This document shows, in pieces, positions 29,615-38,391 of a stretch of 64,000 nt of DNA (within the stretch, counting starts at the first letter, position 1; each line of letters starts with the position of its first letter). The stretch covers positions 11,638,001 through 11,702,000 of the forward strand of contig NZ_CP069396.1 in the NCBI RefSeq assembly GCF_016887565.1. Direction: 5' to 3'. Origin of the DNA: Archangium violaceum. GTDB lineage: Bacteria; Myxococcota; Myxococcia; Myxococcales; Myxococcaceae. The notes under the pieces were generated by a model that saw only the letters and a program-made list of their open reading frames with translations, searched no databases and was not told the origin of the DNA. A program made the translations under genes and the position numbers.

Positions 29615-31057
29615 ATGCCCTCGAAGCTCCCCCTTCTCACCACATGTGCGTTGTTGGCCCTGCCCGCGGTGGCTCGCTCGGAGTCCAATCCACGCGCCAT
29701 CAGCCTTCGCATCCAGTGCCCACTGAAGGACGACATCCAACAGCAGAGAGCAGCCAGGCAGGCGACGCAGGATTGCAGGCTCCTCTCGGGCTGGTTCGAG
29801 GGCCGTCTCGACTGGCGCAGCGGCGGCACGGCCGGTGAAGAGGACTCGGGCACGCTCCTGTTCTCGGAGTTCGGCCGCTTCTACGCCACCCACGGCCTCG
29901 ACGGCGAAATCATCGTCTACGCCGATGGCAACAACCACTCGGAGGACTTCGAGCAGCGCTACCTCACGCCGGGAGAGCACAACGTCCTGACGGCGCCGGA
30001 CCTGCGCGTGGTGCTCTACCTGCGCAAGCGCGACGACTACGTGAAGCTCACGGACCAGCGATTCATGCCCGTGGCCAGCGCGGCCTGGGCGCGGTACGCG
30101 GAGAAGGCGCTCGGGTTCACGGGTGAGCTGACCGGTGACGTGGTCGGTCCCCAGGGCTCCACCAAGGTGGTGGCCATCCAGAGCGTCCGGGTCTCCAGCA
30201 CCCTGCCCACGACCGGGCAGGAGCTCCGCTTCGACGGGAGCCAGTGGGAGCCCACCACGACCTCGCCCCTGACGGCGGGAGCCGGACTCCAGGGCGGCCC
30301 TTATGACGGCCAGAGCCCGGCCACCTTCTCGGTGGTGTTCGGAACGGGCCCGGGCACGGTGACGGAGGGCTCGGACACACGGCTCCCTCCCGCACCGGGC
30401 GCGGCGGGACAGCTCCTCTACTCCAATGGCTCGAAGTGGAACGCGCTCGCCCCGGGCGCTCCGGCGCAAGTGCTGCACGGTGGCACCACGCCTTCCTGGG
30501 GCCCGGTGTCCCTGGACAAAGACGTGAGCGGAGTGCTGCCGCCCGCGCGCGGCGGCACCGGCCTGGCCTCTCCGGGCGCGGCGGGCAACGTGCTGCGCAG
30601 CACCGGGAGCGGGTGGGCGAGCAGCCCGCTCACCGGCGGGGACGTCCCGGGCGGCAGCGGCAACTACATCCAGAACCAGGCCTCCACGCAGCAGAACGCC
30701 CGGATGTGGATCAGCGGGCTGGCCAGCGTGGGCTCCCTCCGGGTGGGCGGTGGCACCCTGCTCCAGCGCGTGCAGATGGGCTCCCTCGTGCTCAACCCGC
30801 CCGGCCGGTGCGACGGCTTCCCCATCATCCAGTGCAACTACACCTGGTCGCTCGCGTTCCCGAGCGCGTTCTCCTCGCCGCCGACGGTCATCGTCACGCC
30901 GCGCAGCGGCTGCTGGAACTGCACCGACACGTTCAACGTCACGACCCGCAACGTGACGGAGACGGGCTTCGACCTCGTAGTGACGCGGACCGACCCGCAC
31001 CACCTGGGCGCGGACTGGGGGCAGTACCTGCAGATCGACTTCCTGGCCGGTAACTGA
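29615..31057 (+). CDS. Secreted tail-fibre-like protein with H-type-lectin-like end
   Basis: The 480-residue protein has a signal peptide (about 1-23; ALLALPAVARS). Residues 25-170 form an unrecognised N-terminal domain. Residues about 190-370 are Gly/Ser/Pro-rich tail-fibre-type repeats (VVFGTGPGTVTEGSDTRLP, PPARGGTGLASPG). The C-terminal ~90 residues match the H-type lectin pattern (FSSPPTVIVTP, TRNVTETGFDLVVTR, a final aromatic strand WGQYLQIDFLAG). Such proteins form trimeric fibres or bind glycans; surface or extracellular location is expected. GGAGGTAGAG lies 5-14 bases before ATG 29615. The small 31073 gene follows 15 bases after its stop and is likely in the same operon. Confidence 0.72.
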   Translation: MPSKLPLLTTCALLALPAVARSESNPRAISLRIQCPLKDDIQQQRAARQATQDCRLLSGWFEGRLDWRSGGTAGEEDSGTLLFSEFGRFYATHGLDGEIIVYADGNNHSEDFEQRYLTPGEHNVLTAPDLRVVLYLRKRDDYVKLTDQRFMPVASAAWARYAEKALGFTGELTGDVVGPQGSTKVVAIQSVRVSSTLPTTGQELRFDGSQWEPTTTSPLTAGAGLQGGPYDGQSPATFSVVFGTGPGTVTEGSDTRLPPAPGAAGQLLYSNGSKWNALAPGAPAQVLHGGTTPSWGPVSLDKDVSGVLPPARGGTGLASPGAAGNVLRSTGSGWASSPLTGGDVPGGSGNYIQNQASTQQNARMWISGLASVGSLRVGGGTLLQRVQMGSLVLNPPGRCDGFPIIQCNYTWSLAFPSAFSSPPTVIVTPRSGCWNCTDTFNVTTRNVTETGFDLVVTRTDPHHLGADWGQYLQIDFLAGN

Positions 31058-31072
31058 GTCGGAGGAACCCGG

Positions 31073-31606
31073 ATGAATCCACGTCACGTCTGGACACTGG
31101 CTTCCGTCGCGCTCCTCGCCGTGGGAGGCCTGCTCGGACTGCACATCTACCGACTGGAGGCGCGCCTGGCCTCGCTGGAGGCGGGCGCCGGACGACGTGG
31201 ACCCGTTGCACCCGGAGAGACGCGCGACCCGGAGGGCACCGCCTCTCCGGGTGTCGCGCCGCCGCGGGCGGGGAGCTCCGAGGCCACGGCCATCCCCCCT
31301 GCCCGGCGGGCCCTGAGGCTCGATGACGGAGCGGCGCGGCAGGTCGCGCAGCGGCTCGGGGGCGAGCTCGGCCTCGAGCAGGAGCGGGTGGAGAAGCTCG
31401 CCCGCTTCCTGATGGCCTTCCATCTCCGCGCGGCACTGGCGAGCGCACGCGCCCGCGGAGAGGACGTGTCCGAGTCGGCGGCGAGCTACCCCGAGTTGCT
31501 GCGGGGAGACCTGAAGCAGGAGCTGCTCGGCCTCCGGCTCTCCCAGGCCCAGCTCGCCGCGCTGTCCCGTCAGACACCCGGGCTCGACGCCCTGCTGTCG
31601 CATTGA
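31073..31606 (+). CDS. Small membrane-anchored protein of unknown function
   Basis: The 177-residue protein has one N-terminal hydrophobic helix (about 7-25) followed by a short coiled segment, a Pro/Gly/Ala-rich linker and a helical C-terminal domain (about 85-177; AARQVAQRLGGELGLEQERVEKLARFLMAFH in outline). It would sit at the inner membrane with its C-terminus in the periplasm. I do not recognise the family. GGAGGAACCC lies 4-13 bases before ATG 31073. It follows the lectin-like protein gene by 15 bases, so it may help export or anchor that protein (inference). Confidence 0.7.
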   Translation: MNPRHVWTLASVALLAVGGLLGLHIYRLEARLASLEAGAGRRGPVAPGETRDPEGTASPGVAPPRAGSSEATAIPPARRALRLDDGAARQVAQRLGGELGLEQERVEKLARFLMAFHLRAALASARARGEDVSESAASYPELLRGDLKQELLGLRLSQAQLAALSRQTPGLDALLSH

Positions 31607-31651
31607 TTGCCGTCCATCCGCGTGCCCTTGGGCGAGCGGAGCTCTCGAGCC

Positions 31652-32152
31652 CTACTTCTCACACGGCACGGCGGAGCACTCACCCCACATTCCGCGCCCG
31701 GCCCGCCGGGCCGAGGACTCCAGGGATTGGAACTCCGAGCGCCGCGACTCGCCCGCCGGAGCGATGTAGAGGACACAGGCATAGCCCTGTTCGGCGAGCA
31801 GTGCGTTCACCTCGTGCCCATCCACGCTCACGTACGCGAGCAGCCGCCCGTAGCGGTCCGTACACGCCTCTCCGTACCGCAACCGCACGACGCGCCCCTC
31901 GACGAGCGAGCGGTTGAAGTCACGGGACTCGGCGCCGAAACACTCGTGCTTGCCGCCCGTGCTCTCCGGAGTGTCCACGAGCAGGTAGCGCACGCGCTCG
32001 CCGCTCTGGAGCACCACGGTGTCACCGTCCACGACCCTCGACACCACGCCAGCGCTCGGGCCACAGGCGGACTCCGAGCCGCACGCGCACAGGACGATGA
32101 GCACGCACCCGAGCACCACCACGAGCACCCGCCAGCCGTTCACGGCGCGCAT
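31652..32152 (-). CDS. Thermonuclease-family (SNase) lipoprotein
   Basis: The 166-residue protein has a lipoprotein signal (LIVLCACG, lipobox Cys about 24) and a staphylococcal-nuclease-type OB-fold domain. Characteristic features are the Ca-binding VDGDTVVL near 42, LLVDTPES near 58, a catalytic-Arg-bearing RDFNRSLVEGR near 80, and the C-terminal WGEC. SNase proteins hydrolyse DNA and RNA at Ca-dependent sites; a surface or periplasmic enzyme is expected here. Its start overlaps the 3' end of the lamin-tail gene by 13 bases, so it is the third gene of the 33384-35528 operon. Confidence 0.88.
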   Translation of the reverse strand: MRAVNGWRVLVVVLGCVLIVLCACGSESACGPSAGVVSRVVDGDTVVLQSGERVRYLLVDTPESTGGKHECFGAESRDFNRSLVEGRVVRLRYGEACTDRYGRLLAYVSVDGHEVNALLAEQGYACVLYIAPAGESRRSEFQSLESSARRAGRGMWGECSAVPCEK

Positions 32153-33369
32153 GGACGATTCTCCGCACCGGGAGTGCCCCGATCCACCGCGTTGTAGAGA
32201 ACGCCCTCCGGTGTCGAGCAGAAGCTCCCCGCCACATCGTTGCGCAGGGCGTCCTTCCGCGCGGGGTCGAGCTGCCTGGACACACCAGGGAGCGCGGCGC
32301 CCGTCCAGGTCACTTCATCGAGCAGCCCTCCATTCAGGGACAAGCGCAGCGCATGTGTTCCCGCGCTGTTGCTCAAGCCGAAGGAGAAGGTCGCCAACAC
32401 GGGCCGCACCCCACCGTTGGTCGAGGGCTCCCTGCTCCGCGCGAGCACCACGGGAGTCCCTCCCCTCACCTCCAGGCACTGCTTGTCATTGAGCGGGGTC
32501 CCCCCACCGCTCTCGTCCGAGAGCAGCACGCCATTGAGGTCCACATCGCGCAGGGCATGCACCTCCACCCACTCGCCCTGAGCATCCGCCACGGCCTTCG
32601 GATCGGCCATGACCTCGGTGATGACCAGGTCACCGGGGCCGGGGCGCGACACGCTCCGGAGTAGGCTCGTCCCTGGTGACTGACACGTGTCCCCGGGCAC
32701 ACCGGCATCCGCGATCACCCCCGCATCGGCAGACACACCCCCATCCGCGCCTCCGAGCGGATTCGCACAGGGAGGGTTCGCGGTCCCAGGGCTCGCCCGT
32801 GGGCCACTGCCCGTGCCGGGCGCGGGCGCATCACACCAGTGGCTCGTGTCGTCGTTGTCGAGCGCATCCGGCACGAGCCTCCCGTCGTAGATGCGTGCCA
32901 CGCCCGAGCGGATCGGCCCGGCGTATCGCACCTCGTCCACGACGACGTCCCCACAGCGCAGGCCGATGAGTCCACCCGTGTTGCCCAGGGAGCCGAGCGT
33001 GTCGCCATACGAGTGGTTCACATGAACCGGCAACTGCTCGACACGCACGTCCCCGAGCACCCCATAGCCCCTCGCCTCCACCAGCATGGACTCCTCGAAG
33101 AGGTACGCCCGCTCCTGCGAGCCATCCACGCGCGCCGCGTAGAGCAGCAGCCCCTTCAGGTCCACCGCCGAGCTTCCCGGGTTGTGGAGCTCCATCCACT
33201 CCTGCCCGGTGTCCGCACCCGCGGGGTCCGGCAGCAACTCGGTGATGACGACATCTCCGGGCCTCCATCCCTCGCAGTCGGGCTCCACTTCATCGAAAGA
33301 CAAACCACAGGCGCTGCCCACGAGCGCCAGGGCCAGGACGACACCAGACAAGACAACGTGTTTCTCCAT
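32140..33369 (-). CDS. Lipoprotein with two lamin-tail domains
   Basis: The 409-residue protein has a lipoprotein signal (ALALVGSAC, Cys about 21) and two lamin-tail (LTD) domains. The first (about 35-180) begins GDVVITELLPDPAG and has EWMELHNPGS; the second (about 235-395) begins GDLVITEVMADPKA and has EWVEVHALRD. Cys pairs near the domain ends suit an extracytoplasmic protein. Bacterial LTDs occur in secreted nucleases and phosphatases and in surface proteins, and probably bind ligands or proteins. It lies 14 bases after the beta-barrel gene and overlaps the SNase gene by 13 bases. The protein has no catalytic motif of its own; an adaptor role for the nuclease is inference. Confidence 0.85.
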   Translation of the reverse strand: MEKHVVLSGVVLALALVGSACGLSFDEVEPDCEGWRPGDVVITELLPDPAGADTGQEWMELHNPGSSAVDLKGLLLYAARVDGSQERAYLFEESMLVEARGYGVLGDVRVEQLPVHVNHSYGDTLGSLGNTGGLIGLRCGDVVVDEVRYAGPIRSGVARIYDGRLVPDALDNDDTSHWCDAPAPGTGSGPRASPGTANPPCANPLGGADGGVSADAGVIADAGVPGDTCQSPGTSLLRSVSRPGPGDLVITEVMADPKAVADAQGEWVEVHALRDVDLNGVLLSDESGGGTPLNDKQCLEVRGGTPVVLARSREPSTNGGVRPVLATFSFGLSNSAGTHALRLSLNGGLLDEVTWTGAALPGVSRQLDPARKDALRNDVAGSFCSTPEGVLYNAVDRGTPGAENRPCAP

Positions 33370-33383
33370 GGTCGACTCCAGAC

Positions 33384-35528
33384 TCAGAAACGGCTCTCCA
33401 ACTCCAGACGGAAGAGGTGCTGTGGCGGCTCGGGGGGCGTGAGCGAGCCCACCGGGGACTTCAGGTCCAGACCGAGCTCGTAGCGCCCACGCGCGCTCCA
33501 CCCGGGCAGGACCGCCCAGGCCACCTCCAGCGAGGTGCGCAGCGCCTGCGTCAGCCGGGTGTTCTCGGACAGGTCCTCGTCCTGCCAGCTCGCGCGCCCG
33601 TGCAGGCGCAGGGCCGGCAGCGGCCGGAAGAGGGCCTCCAGCACGGCACGCCCATCCTTCCGGAAGCCCCTGGGCTGACGGCGACTGCCCACCAGCGTGT
33701 GCTGGTACTGCACGGCGAGCGTCAGCGCCTCGGAGGCCTCGAGCCGCACCCGGCCCGCGACGCGGTATTGCTCGCCCGCGCACGCAATCGGCTCTCCGGT
33801 GGACAGCGTTCCGTCATTGCCCTCGAAGCACAGCTCCGGCCCGTTGCGCCCGAGGTCCTTGTTGCGATGCTCCACCCACACCGAGGGCTGGAGCTCCGAC
33901 ACGCCCACGAAGTCCACCCGGGCGGAGGTGCGCAGGTGGAAGACGCCGGGCGCCTCGCCACCGGGAGGCTGCGTCCACACGTCCACCCGTCCCGAGAGCC
34001 GCCACGCGCCCTCCACCGTGCGGTGCAGGTAGCGCAGCCGGGCGCCCAACTCGTTGCTCGCGCGCAGGCCCTCGGACTCGTCGGGGCTGGAGACGGCGCG
34101 GCTGTAGGGGTTGTCGAAGTCCCGTCCGTAGTAGCGCAGCGTCAGCTCCCACTCCTGGCTCGGGTCTCCGAGCACGGTGCGCTGGACGGCGCCGAAGCCT
34201 CCGCGCGGCTGTCCGGAAAGGCCCGCGAAGCTCCGCGCGCCCTCGAAGAAGAGGTCCACCGGCCCCAGGCCCCACGCGGCATCCGCGCCCACCGCGCCAT
34301 AACCTCCGCCCATGGGGTAGCGAGCGCTCTCCCGGAACTCGAGCGCCACGCCCTCCACCACCCACACCGGCCAGGCCCCCCAGGCCGTCACGCCCACCCG
34401 CGTGCGTGGAGAGGCGCCCAGGGAGACATGGCCGCCCCCGGCCACCTCGTGGAACACGTCCGGCAGGGTGCGCGAGACGAAGTGCGCGGGCCCCGGCACC
34501 TGCTTGCCGGGGAGCACGGCGAGCACCTCCGGCGCCCGGCACCCGTCCGTCCGCGAGCCCTGGCAGTCCTTCCGGTCGAACAGCTCGTACTGGGAGAGGT
34601 CGCGCGACTGGTGCGAGCCGAAGCCGGTGAGGGACAGCTCCAGTCCTTCCACCTGCCCGTGGACCGTGCCCACCACCCCGCGAAAGCCCTCCGTCCACCC
34701 GAAGTCCGGGGTGACGCGGCCCTGGGCATCCTCACCCACGCAGGCCCCCGTGCCCGACAGCACACAGCGCTTCTCGGGAGTGCCGGGCATGAGGAAGCCC
34801 TCATCGGCAACGAAGCCCTCCGGCGCCGGGCGGCCCGTGGTGTCGAGGGTGAGCCGCTGTCCGAAGCCCAGCCGGTACGTGCCCACCAGCACCGAGGCAT
34901 GCGCGCCCTCCCATCGCACGTGAAACTTCGGCGCTCGGGGCGTCACGCTGGGGAGCTCGGCCACCAGCACGCGGCGCCGGGAGTCCTGGCGCACGGGGCC
35001 CAGGCGGCGCCTGGAGAGGGAGACGCCGCCTCCGCCTCGCAGGCCCAGGGGCCCGTCGACCTGGGCCTGGAGGAGCATCGGGGGCACCAGCGCATCCGCC
35101 GCGGCGTACGCCGTCAGCAGTCGCAGCCGCCCGGAGACGTCCCACTCCCCGCGCTCCTCTTCCACCAGGAAGGGCCGCAGCCGGCGGAGCTCCGCCGCGG
35201 AGAGCACCCCGGCCTCCACCAGCGCCCCCGGCGCGAAGGTGCCCTCCACCCGCGCCCGGTACGCGAGGAGCGCATCCACCTGCGCCCAGGTGAGGCCCGG
35301 CAGCGCGTACAGCGCCTCGCGCGTGGCCGTGCGGAGGTCCACCCCCGTGCGCAGCAGCTCCAGCAGCGTGTCGAAGCCCTCCCGCGAGAGCACCCCGTCC
35401 TCGAACAGCGCGCGCAGGTCCGTCTCGTCGTCGATGGAGAGCTCGACCTCGTACGGCTCGGCGCGCGCGCCCGGCGCGGCGAGGAGGGTCCACACAATCA
35501 GCAGGGCAGGCAGGCAGGCGTGTCGCAC
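33384..35528 (-). CDS. Outer-membrane beta-barrel protein with N-terminal HhH region
   Basis: The 714-residue protein has a signal peptide (about 1-23; LLIVWTLLAAPGARA). It then carries a ComEA-like helix-hairpin-helix region (about 25-110; YALPGLTWAQVDALLAYRARV). From about 130 to 714 it is alternating polar/hydrophobic beta sequence ending in LELESRF, whose terminal Phe suits BamA recognition. It is the first gene of a compact operon with the LTD lipoprotein and SNase lipoprotein. DNA contact at the outer membrane is inferred from the HhH region and the neighbours. The start is uncertain: GTG 35528 opens the signal peptide; GTG 35567 would add 13 residues. It is divergent from the esterase gene. 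Confidence 0.72.
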   Translation of the reverse strand: MRHACLPALLIVWTLLAAPGARAEPYEVELSIDDETDLRALFEDGVLSREGFDTLLELLRTGVDLRTATREALYALPGLTWAQVDALLAYRARVEGTFAPGALVEAGVLSAAELRRLRPFLVEEERGEWDVSGRLRLLTAYAAADALVPPMLLQAQVDGPLGLRGGGGVSLSRRRLGPVRQDSRRRVLVAELPSVTPRAPKFHVRWEGAHASVLVGTYRLGFGQRLTLDTTGRPAPEGFVADEGFLMPGTPEKRCVLSGTGACVGEDAQGRVTPDFGWTEGFRGVVGTVHGQVEGLELSLTGFGSHQSRDLSQYELFDRKDCQGSRTDGCRAPEVLAVLPGKQVPGPAHFVSRTLPDVFHEVAGGGHVSLGASPRTRVGVTAWGAWPVWVVEGVALEFRESARYPMGGGYGAVGADAAWGLGPVDLFFEGARSFAGLSGQPRGGFGAVQRTVLGDPSQEWELTLRYYGRDFDNPYSRAVSSPDESEGLRASNELGARLRYLHRTVEGAWRLSGRVDVWTQPPGGEAPGVFHLRTSARVDFVGVSELQPSVWVEHRNKDLGRNGPELCFEGNDGTLSTGEPIACAGEQYRVAGRVRLEASEALTLAVQYQHTLVGSRRQPRGFRKDGRAVLEALFRPLPALRLHGRASWQDEDLSENTRLTQALRTSLEVAWAVLPGWSARGRYELGLDLKSPVGSLTPPEPPQHLFRLELESRF

Positions 35529-35734
35529 GGAGCCGGCGCTCTGCACGAAGGAGACCAACGAGGACACCTCGGAGACCCCACCTGCGAGGTGTCCCGGAGC
35601 GGGACAGCCATCCAGACGGCGGACCCGGACCGACCCCTGCCCACACCCCGGGCACAGTGGGGACATCTCCGAGAGGGTTGGCCGGGAGCGCCGGGCCATC
35701 TATCTTCGAACCCAGCCGCTCGTCGGCGTCGCCC

Positions 35735-36505
35735 ATGGGTCACGTGCACATCATCCGAGACTTCGCCTCCCCCCAGGAGGGCTTCACCCGCACCGTGCGC
35801 ATCTACACGCCGGAAGGGTACGACCAGGCCCCCCACCACCAGTTCCCCGTCCTCTACATGCACGACGGGCAGAACGTCTTCGCGCACCCCGAGTCCGCCA
35901 TCTTCGACACCTGGTGCGCCAACCTCGTCCTGGAGCACATGGTGGGCGAGGGGCAGGAGCCGTGGATCATCGTGGGCATCGACTCGGGCCCGGGGCGCAT
36001 GCGGGAGTACTCGCCCTGGGACGACCCGAGCGTCCACGTGAACGGCGGCGGCGAGGCCTACTCGCGCTTCCTCGTCGAGACGCTCAAGCCCTACGTCGAT
36101 GGTGTCTACCGCACGCGCCAGGGCCCCGAGTGGACGGGCATCATGGGCTCGTCGCTGGGCGGGCTGATGTCGCTCTACCTCGGCTGGAGGAACCCCGAGG
36201 TGTTCGGCCGCATCGGGGCACTGTCGCCCTCGGTGATGTGGAGCCGGTACAAGCTCTTCCACGACTGGACGGAGCACTCGCGGCGCTGGACGCGCATCTA
36301 CCTGGACGCCGGGACGCACGAGTGGATCGACCCGGGTGGCGTCCCGCTGCCCTACGGCGAGGCCACGCGCGACTTCTACTTCCACCTCAAGGGACTGGGT
36401 TACGCCGACCACGAGGTGGCGCTGGTGCTCGAGCCGGAGGGCCAGCACCACGAGCGGGACTGGCAGCGGCGGCTCCCGTTCGCCATGCGCTGGCTGCTGG
36501 CTTGA
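35735..36505 (+). CDS. Alpha/beta-hydrolase esterase (esterase D / Fes-like)
   Basis: The 256-residue protein matches the esterase D-like alpha/beta-hydrolase family. The segment FPVLYMHDGQNVF gives the oxyanion strand, GSSLGGLMSLY holds the nucleophile Ser near 142, and the C-terminal QHHERDW has the catalytic His near 236. There is no signal peptide, so it is probably cytoplasmic, with a carboxylesterase or siderophore-esterase role possible; the substrate cannot be read. It starts 206 bases from the divergent beta-barrel gene and is followed 10 bases later by the DUF2378 gene. Confidence 0.82.
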   Translation: MGHVHIIRDFASPQEGFTRTVRIYTPEGYDQAPHHQFPVLYMHDGQNVFAHPESAIFDTWCANLVLEHMVGEGQEPWIIVGIDSGPGRMREYSPWDDPSVHVNGGGEAYSRFLVETLKPYVDGVYRTRQGPEWTGIMGSSLGGLMSLYLGWRNPEVFGRIGALSPSVMWSRYKLFHDWTEHSRRWTRIYLDAGTHEWIDPGGVPLPYGEATRDFYFHLKGLGYADHEVALVLEPEGQHHERDWQRRLPFAMRWLLA

Positions 36506-36515
36506 CGAGGCCCGG

Positions 36516-37085
36516 ATGCGGCCCCGCGAGGTGAAGCGGGAAGACCGGGTGGTCTTCGTCCAGGTGGTGGAAGGACTGCTCCGGCACGGCGTGGGAGAGC
36601 GGGTGACGCCGCGCCTGCGCGAGCGGCTGCGCCAGGCGGGACTGGACCTGGACCGGCCGCTGCTGCCCGCCTACCGGGTGGAGATGTGGAAGCACTGCCT
36701 GCACATCATCATCTCGGAGGTGTACCCGGGCATGCCGCGCGAGGAGGCCTTCCGCCAGCTGGCGGCCCAGCACGTGGAGGGCTACGGCCAGACGCTGGTG
36801 GGGCGCGCGCTGCTGCGGCTGCTGCGGTTGCTCGGGCCCAAGCGCACGGTGCACCGGATGGTGCAGGCGCTGCGCTCCTCGGACAACTACACCGAGGTGC
36901 GGCTGACGGAGCTGGGGCCGAGCACCTATGAGATGTGGATGAACTCGGTGCTGGACGCGCCGGGATACGCCGAGGCGCTCTTCACCAGCTTCCTGCGGGT
37001 GAGCGGGGCGGAGGAGCCCCAGGCGGTCGTCGTGCGCAAGGAGGAGGAGGGCACCACGTACCTCCTCAGCTGGAAGGAGCGCTGA
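36516..37085 (+). CDS. DUF2378 (TIGR02265) family protein
   Basis: The 189-residue protein matches the Myxococcales-specific DUF2378 family: it opens with a basic segment (REDRVVFVQVVEGLL), a conserved LPAYRVEMWKHCL, then PREEAFRQLAAQHVEGYGQTLVGRALL in outline, and a C-terminal beta pair (TTYLLSWKER). Function is unknown; copies are numerous in myxobacterial genomes. The ATG at 36516 has weak GAGG about 5 bases upstream. It lies 10 bases after the esterase gene and converges on the ATP-grasp gene across 6 bases. Confidence 0.82.
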   Translation: MRPREVKREDRVVFVQVVEGLLRHGVGERVTPRLRERLRQAGLDLDRPLLPAYRVEMWKHCLHIIISEVYPGMPREEAFRQLAAQHVEGYGQTLVGRALLRLLRLLGPKRTVHRMVQALRSSDNYTEVRLTELGPSTYEMWMNSVLDAPGYAEALFTSFLRVSGAEEPQAVVVRKEEEGTTYLLSWKER

Positions 37086-37091
37086 GGAGCG

Positions 37092-38252
37092 TCACACCGT
37101 GGCCTGGATGAGGCGCACGGCGTCCTGGGTGGCGGCGAGGCTGTCGTGGCGGGTGAGGTACATCTCGTTGCCCATGGCGCTGTGGAAGACGGCGGGCATC
37201 TCGCGATGCATCAGGAGCGCGTCGCCGAGCCTGGCCACCAGCTCGGAGTGGGAGTAGCGGTAGCGTCTGGTGGCGCGCCGGGCGGCGTGACACACGTGGT
37301 AGCGAGGCGTGTAGCGGAAGTCGCGCACGTCATCGCCCGTGAGGATGCGGGTCCAGAGACGGTACACGTCGATGTCGCACGAGTAGTTCATCATGTCCGT
37401 CATGTAGCCGCCGGGCGGACGCAGGTTGGCCTCGAGGGCGACGTAACTGCCATCGGCGAGGCGGAAGAATTCGAGGTGGAACCAGCGCTCGCGCAAGCCG
37501 AGCGCGGCCACGGCGCGGCGGCCGAGCGTCTCGAGCGCGGGAGGAATCTCCTTGAGGCTCCAGAAGGAGATGTCGCGCTGCTCGAGCACGACCTCCATGA
37601 CGCCGTCGCTGTACTCGTGGCTGAGGCGGAAGACGATGTGGCCATCGCGGTCCACGAGCCCGTCATAGGTGACGATGGTGCCGCGCACGAAAGCCTGGGC
37701 GACGTAGCCGGGGAGGGGCTCGGCGAGGGCGGCATCGACATCGGCGTCGGAGGAGACCTTGAAGGTGCGGGCGGCGCCGACGCCCACGTCGGGCTTGAGG
37801 ACGAGCGGGTAGCCGACGCTCCTGGCGAAGGCCTTCACGCCGGCGGCGTCCTTGACGGGGATGCCATCGGGGTGGGGGACACCGGCCTGCTTGAAGACAT
37901 CGTGCATGCCGAGCTTGGTGCGCAGGCGGGCGATGTCGGCGGGGAGGAGGCCGGGGACGTGGAAGTCCTGACGGAGGCGGGCCTCGACCTCGAGCCAGGT
38001 CTCGTTGAGCGAGTCGATGCGGTCGATGCGGCCATGGCGCCAGGTGAGGTAGCCGGTGGCGCGCAGGAGGGCGTCGTAGTCGTTGAGGTTGGGGGCGAAG
38101 AAGTACTCGGAGAGGGACTCGCGCAGCTCGTGGCGGAGGGAGTCGTAGGGGGTATCGCCGATGCCCAGGACGTTGACACCGCGCTCGCGCAGGGCGGTGA
38201 CGAAGTGGAAGAACTGAGGGGGGAAGTGAGGAGAGATGAAGACGACGTTCAT
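37092..38252 (-). CDS. ATP-grasp carboxylate-amine ligase-like enzyme
   Basis: The 386-residue protein is of the ATP-grasp fold: N-terminal pre-grasp MNVVFISPHFPPQ, ATP-binding strands GYPLVLKPDVGVGA near 155, a QAFVRGTIV loop, and the metal-binding LEANLRPPGG near 280, with HFEFFR-like WFHLEFFRL just before. The family makes peptide-like or ester bonds by acyl-phosphate activation. It resembles stand-alone myxobacterial ligases; substrate and pathway are unknown. It has no partner genes. A dispersed repeat copy (38352-38391) lies upstream of its start. Confidence 0.8.
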   Translation of the reverse strand: MNVVFISPHFPPQFFHFVTALRERGVNVLGIGDTPYDSLRHELRESLSEYFFAPNLNDYDALLRATGYLTWRHGRIDRIDSLNETWLEVEARLRQDFHVPGLLPADIARLRTKLGMHDVFKQAGVPHPDGIPVKDAAGVKAFARSVGYPLVLKPDVGVGAARTFKVSSDADVDAALAEPLPGYVAQAFVRGTIVTYDGLVDRDGHIVFRLSHEYSDGVMEVVLEQRDISFWSLKEIPPALETLGRRAVAALGLRERWFHLEFFRLADGSYVALEANLRPPGGYMTDMMNYSCDIDVYRLWTRILTGDDVRDFRYTPRYHVCHAARRATRRYRYSHSELVARLGDALLMHREMPAVFHSAMGNEMYLTRHDSLAATQDAVRLIQATV

Positions 38253-38351
38253 GGGCGGGCTCGGGAGGGCCTCCTGCGCGACGGGAGCACCATAGCGCGA
38301 CCCAGGAGCCGGCCCACATTCCGGTCCGCGAGGAGGTGAAAACCCGGACAC

Positions 38352-38391
38352 CCCAATCCCATCTCCCTCCGGGAGAGGGTCAGGGTGAGGG
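38352..38391 (-). repeat. Dispersed CTCACCC..CTCTCCC repeat, copy A (minus orientation)
   Basis: On the minus strand this reads TACCCTCACCCTGACC followed by CTCTCCC-GG-AGGGAGA, a short hairpin. It matches copies B (41585-41640) and C (49344-49413) closely. It lies between the ATP-grasp gene start and the lower-GC patch. Confidence 0.85.

Noticed and set aside
29417-31603. In-frame extension of the ABC ATPase gene upstream of 29416
   Set aside because: Upstream sequence opposes the lectin and small membrane protein genes and adds no family match.
33417-36041. 874-codon plus-strand frame opposite the beta-barrel gene
   Set aside because: Mirror of the beta-barrel gene, with Arg/Gln/His bias and no fold.
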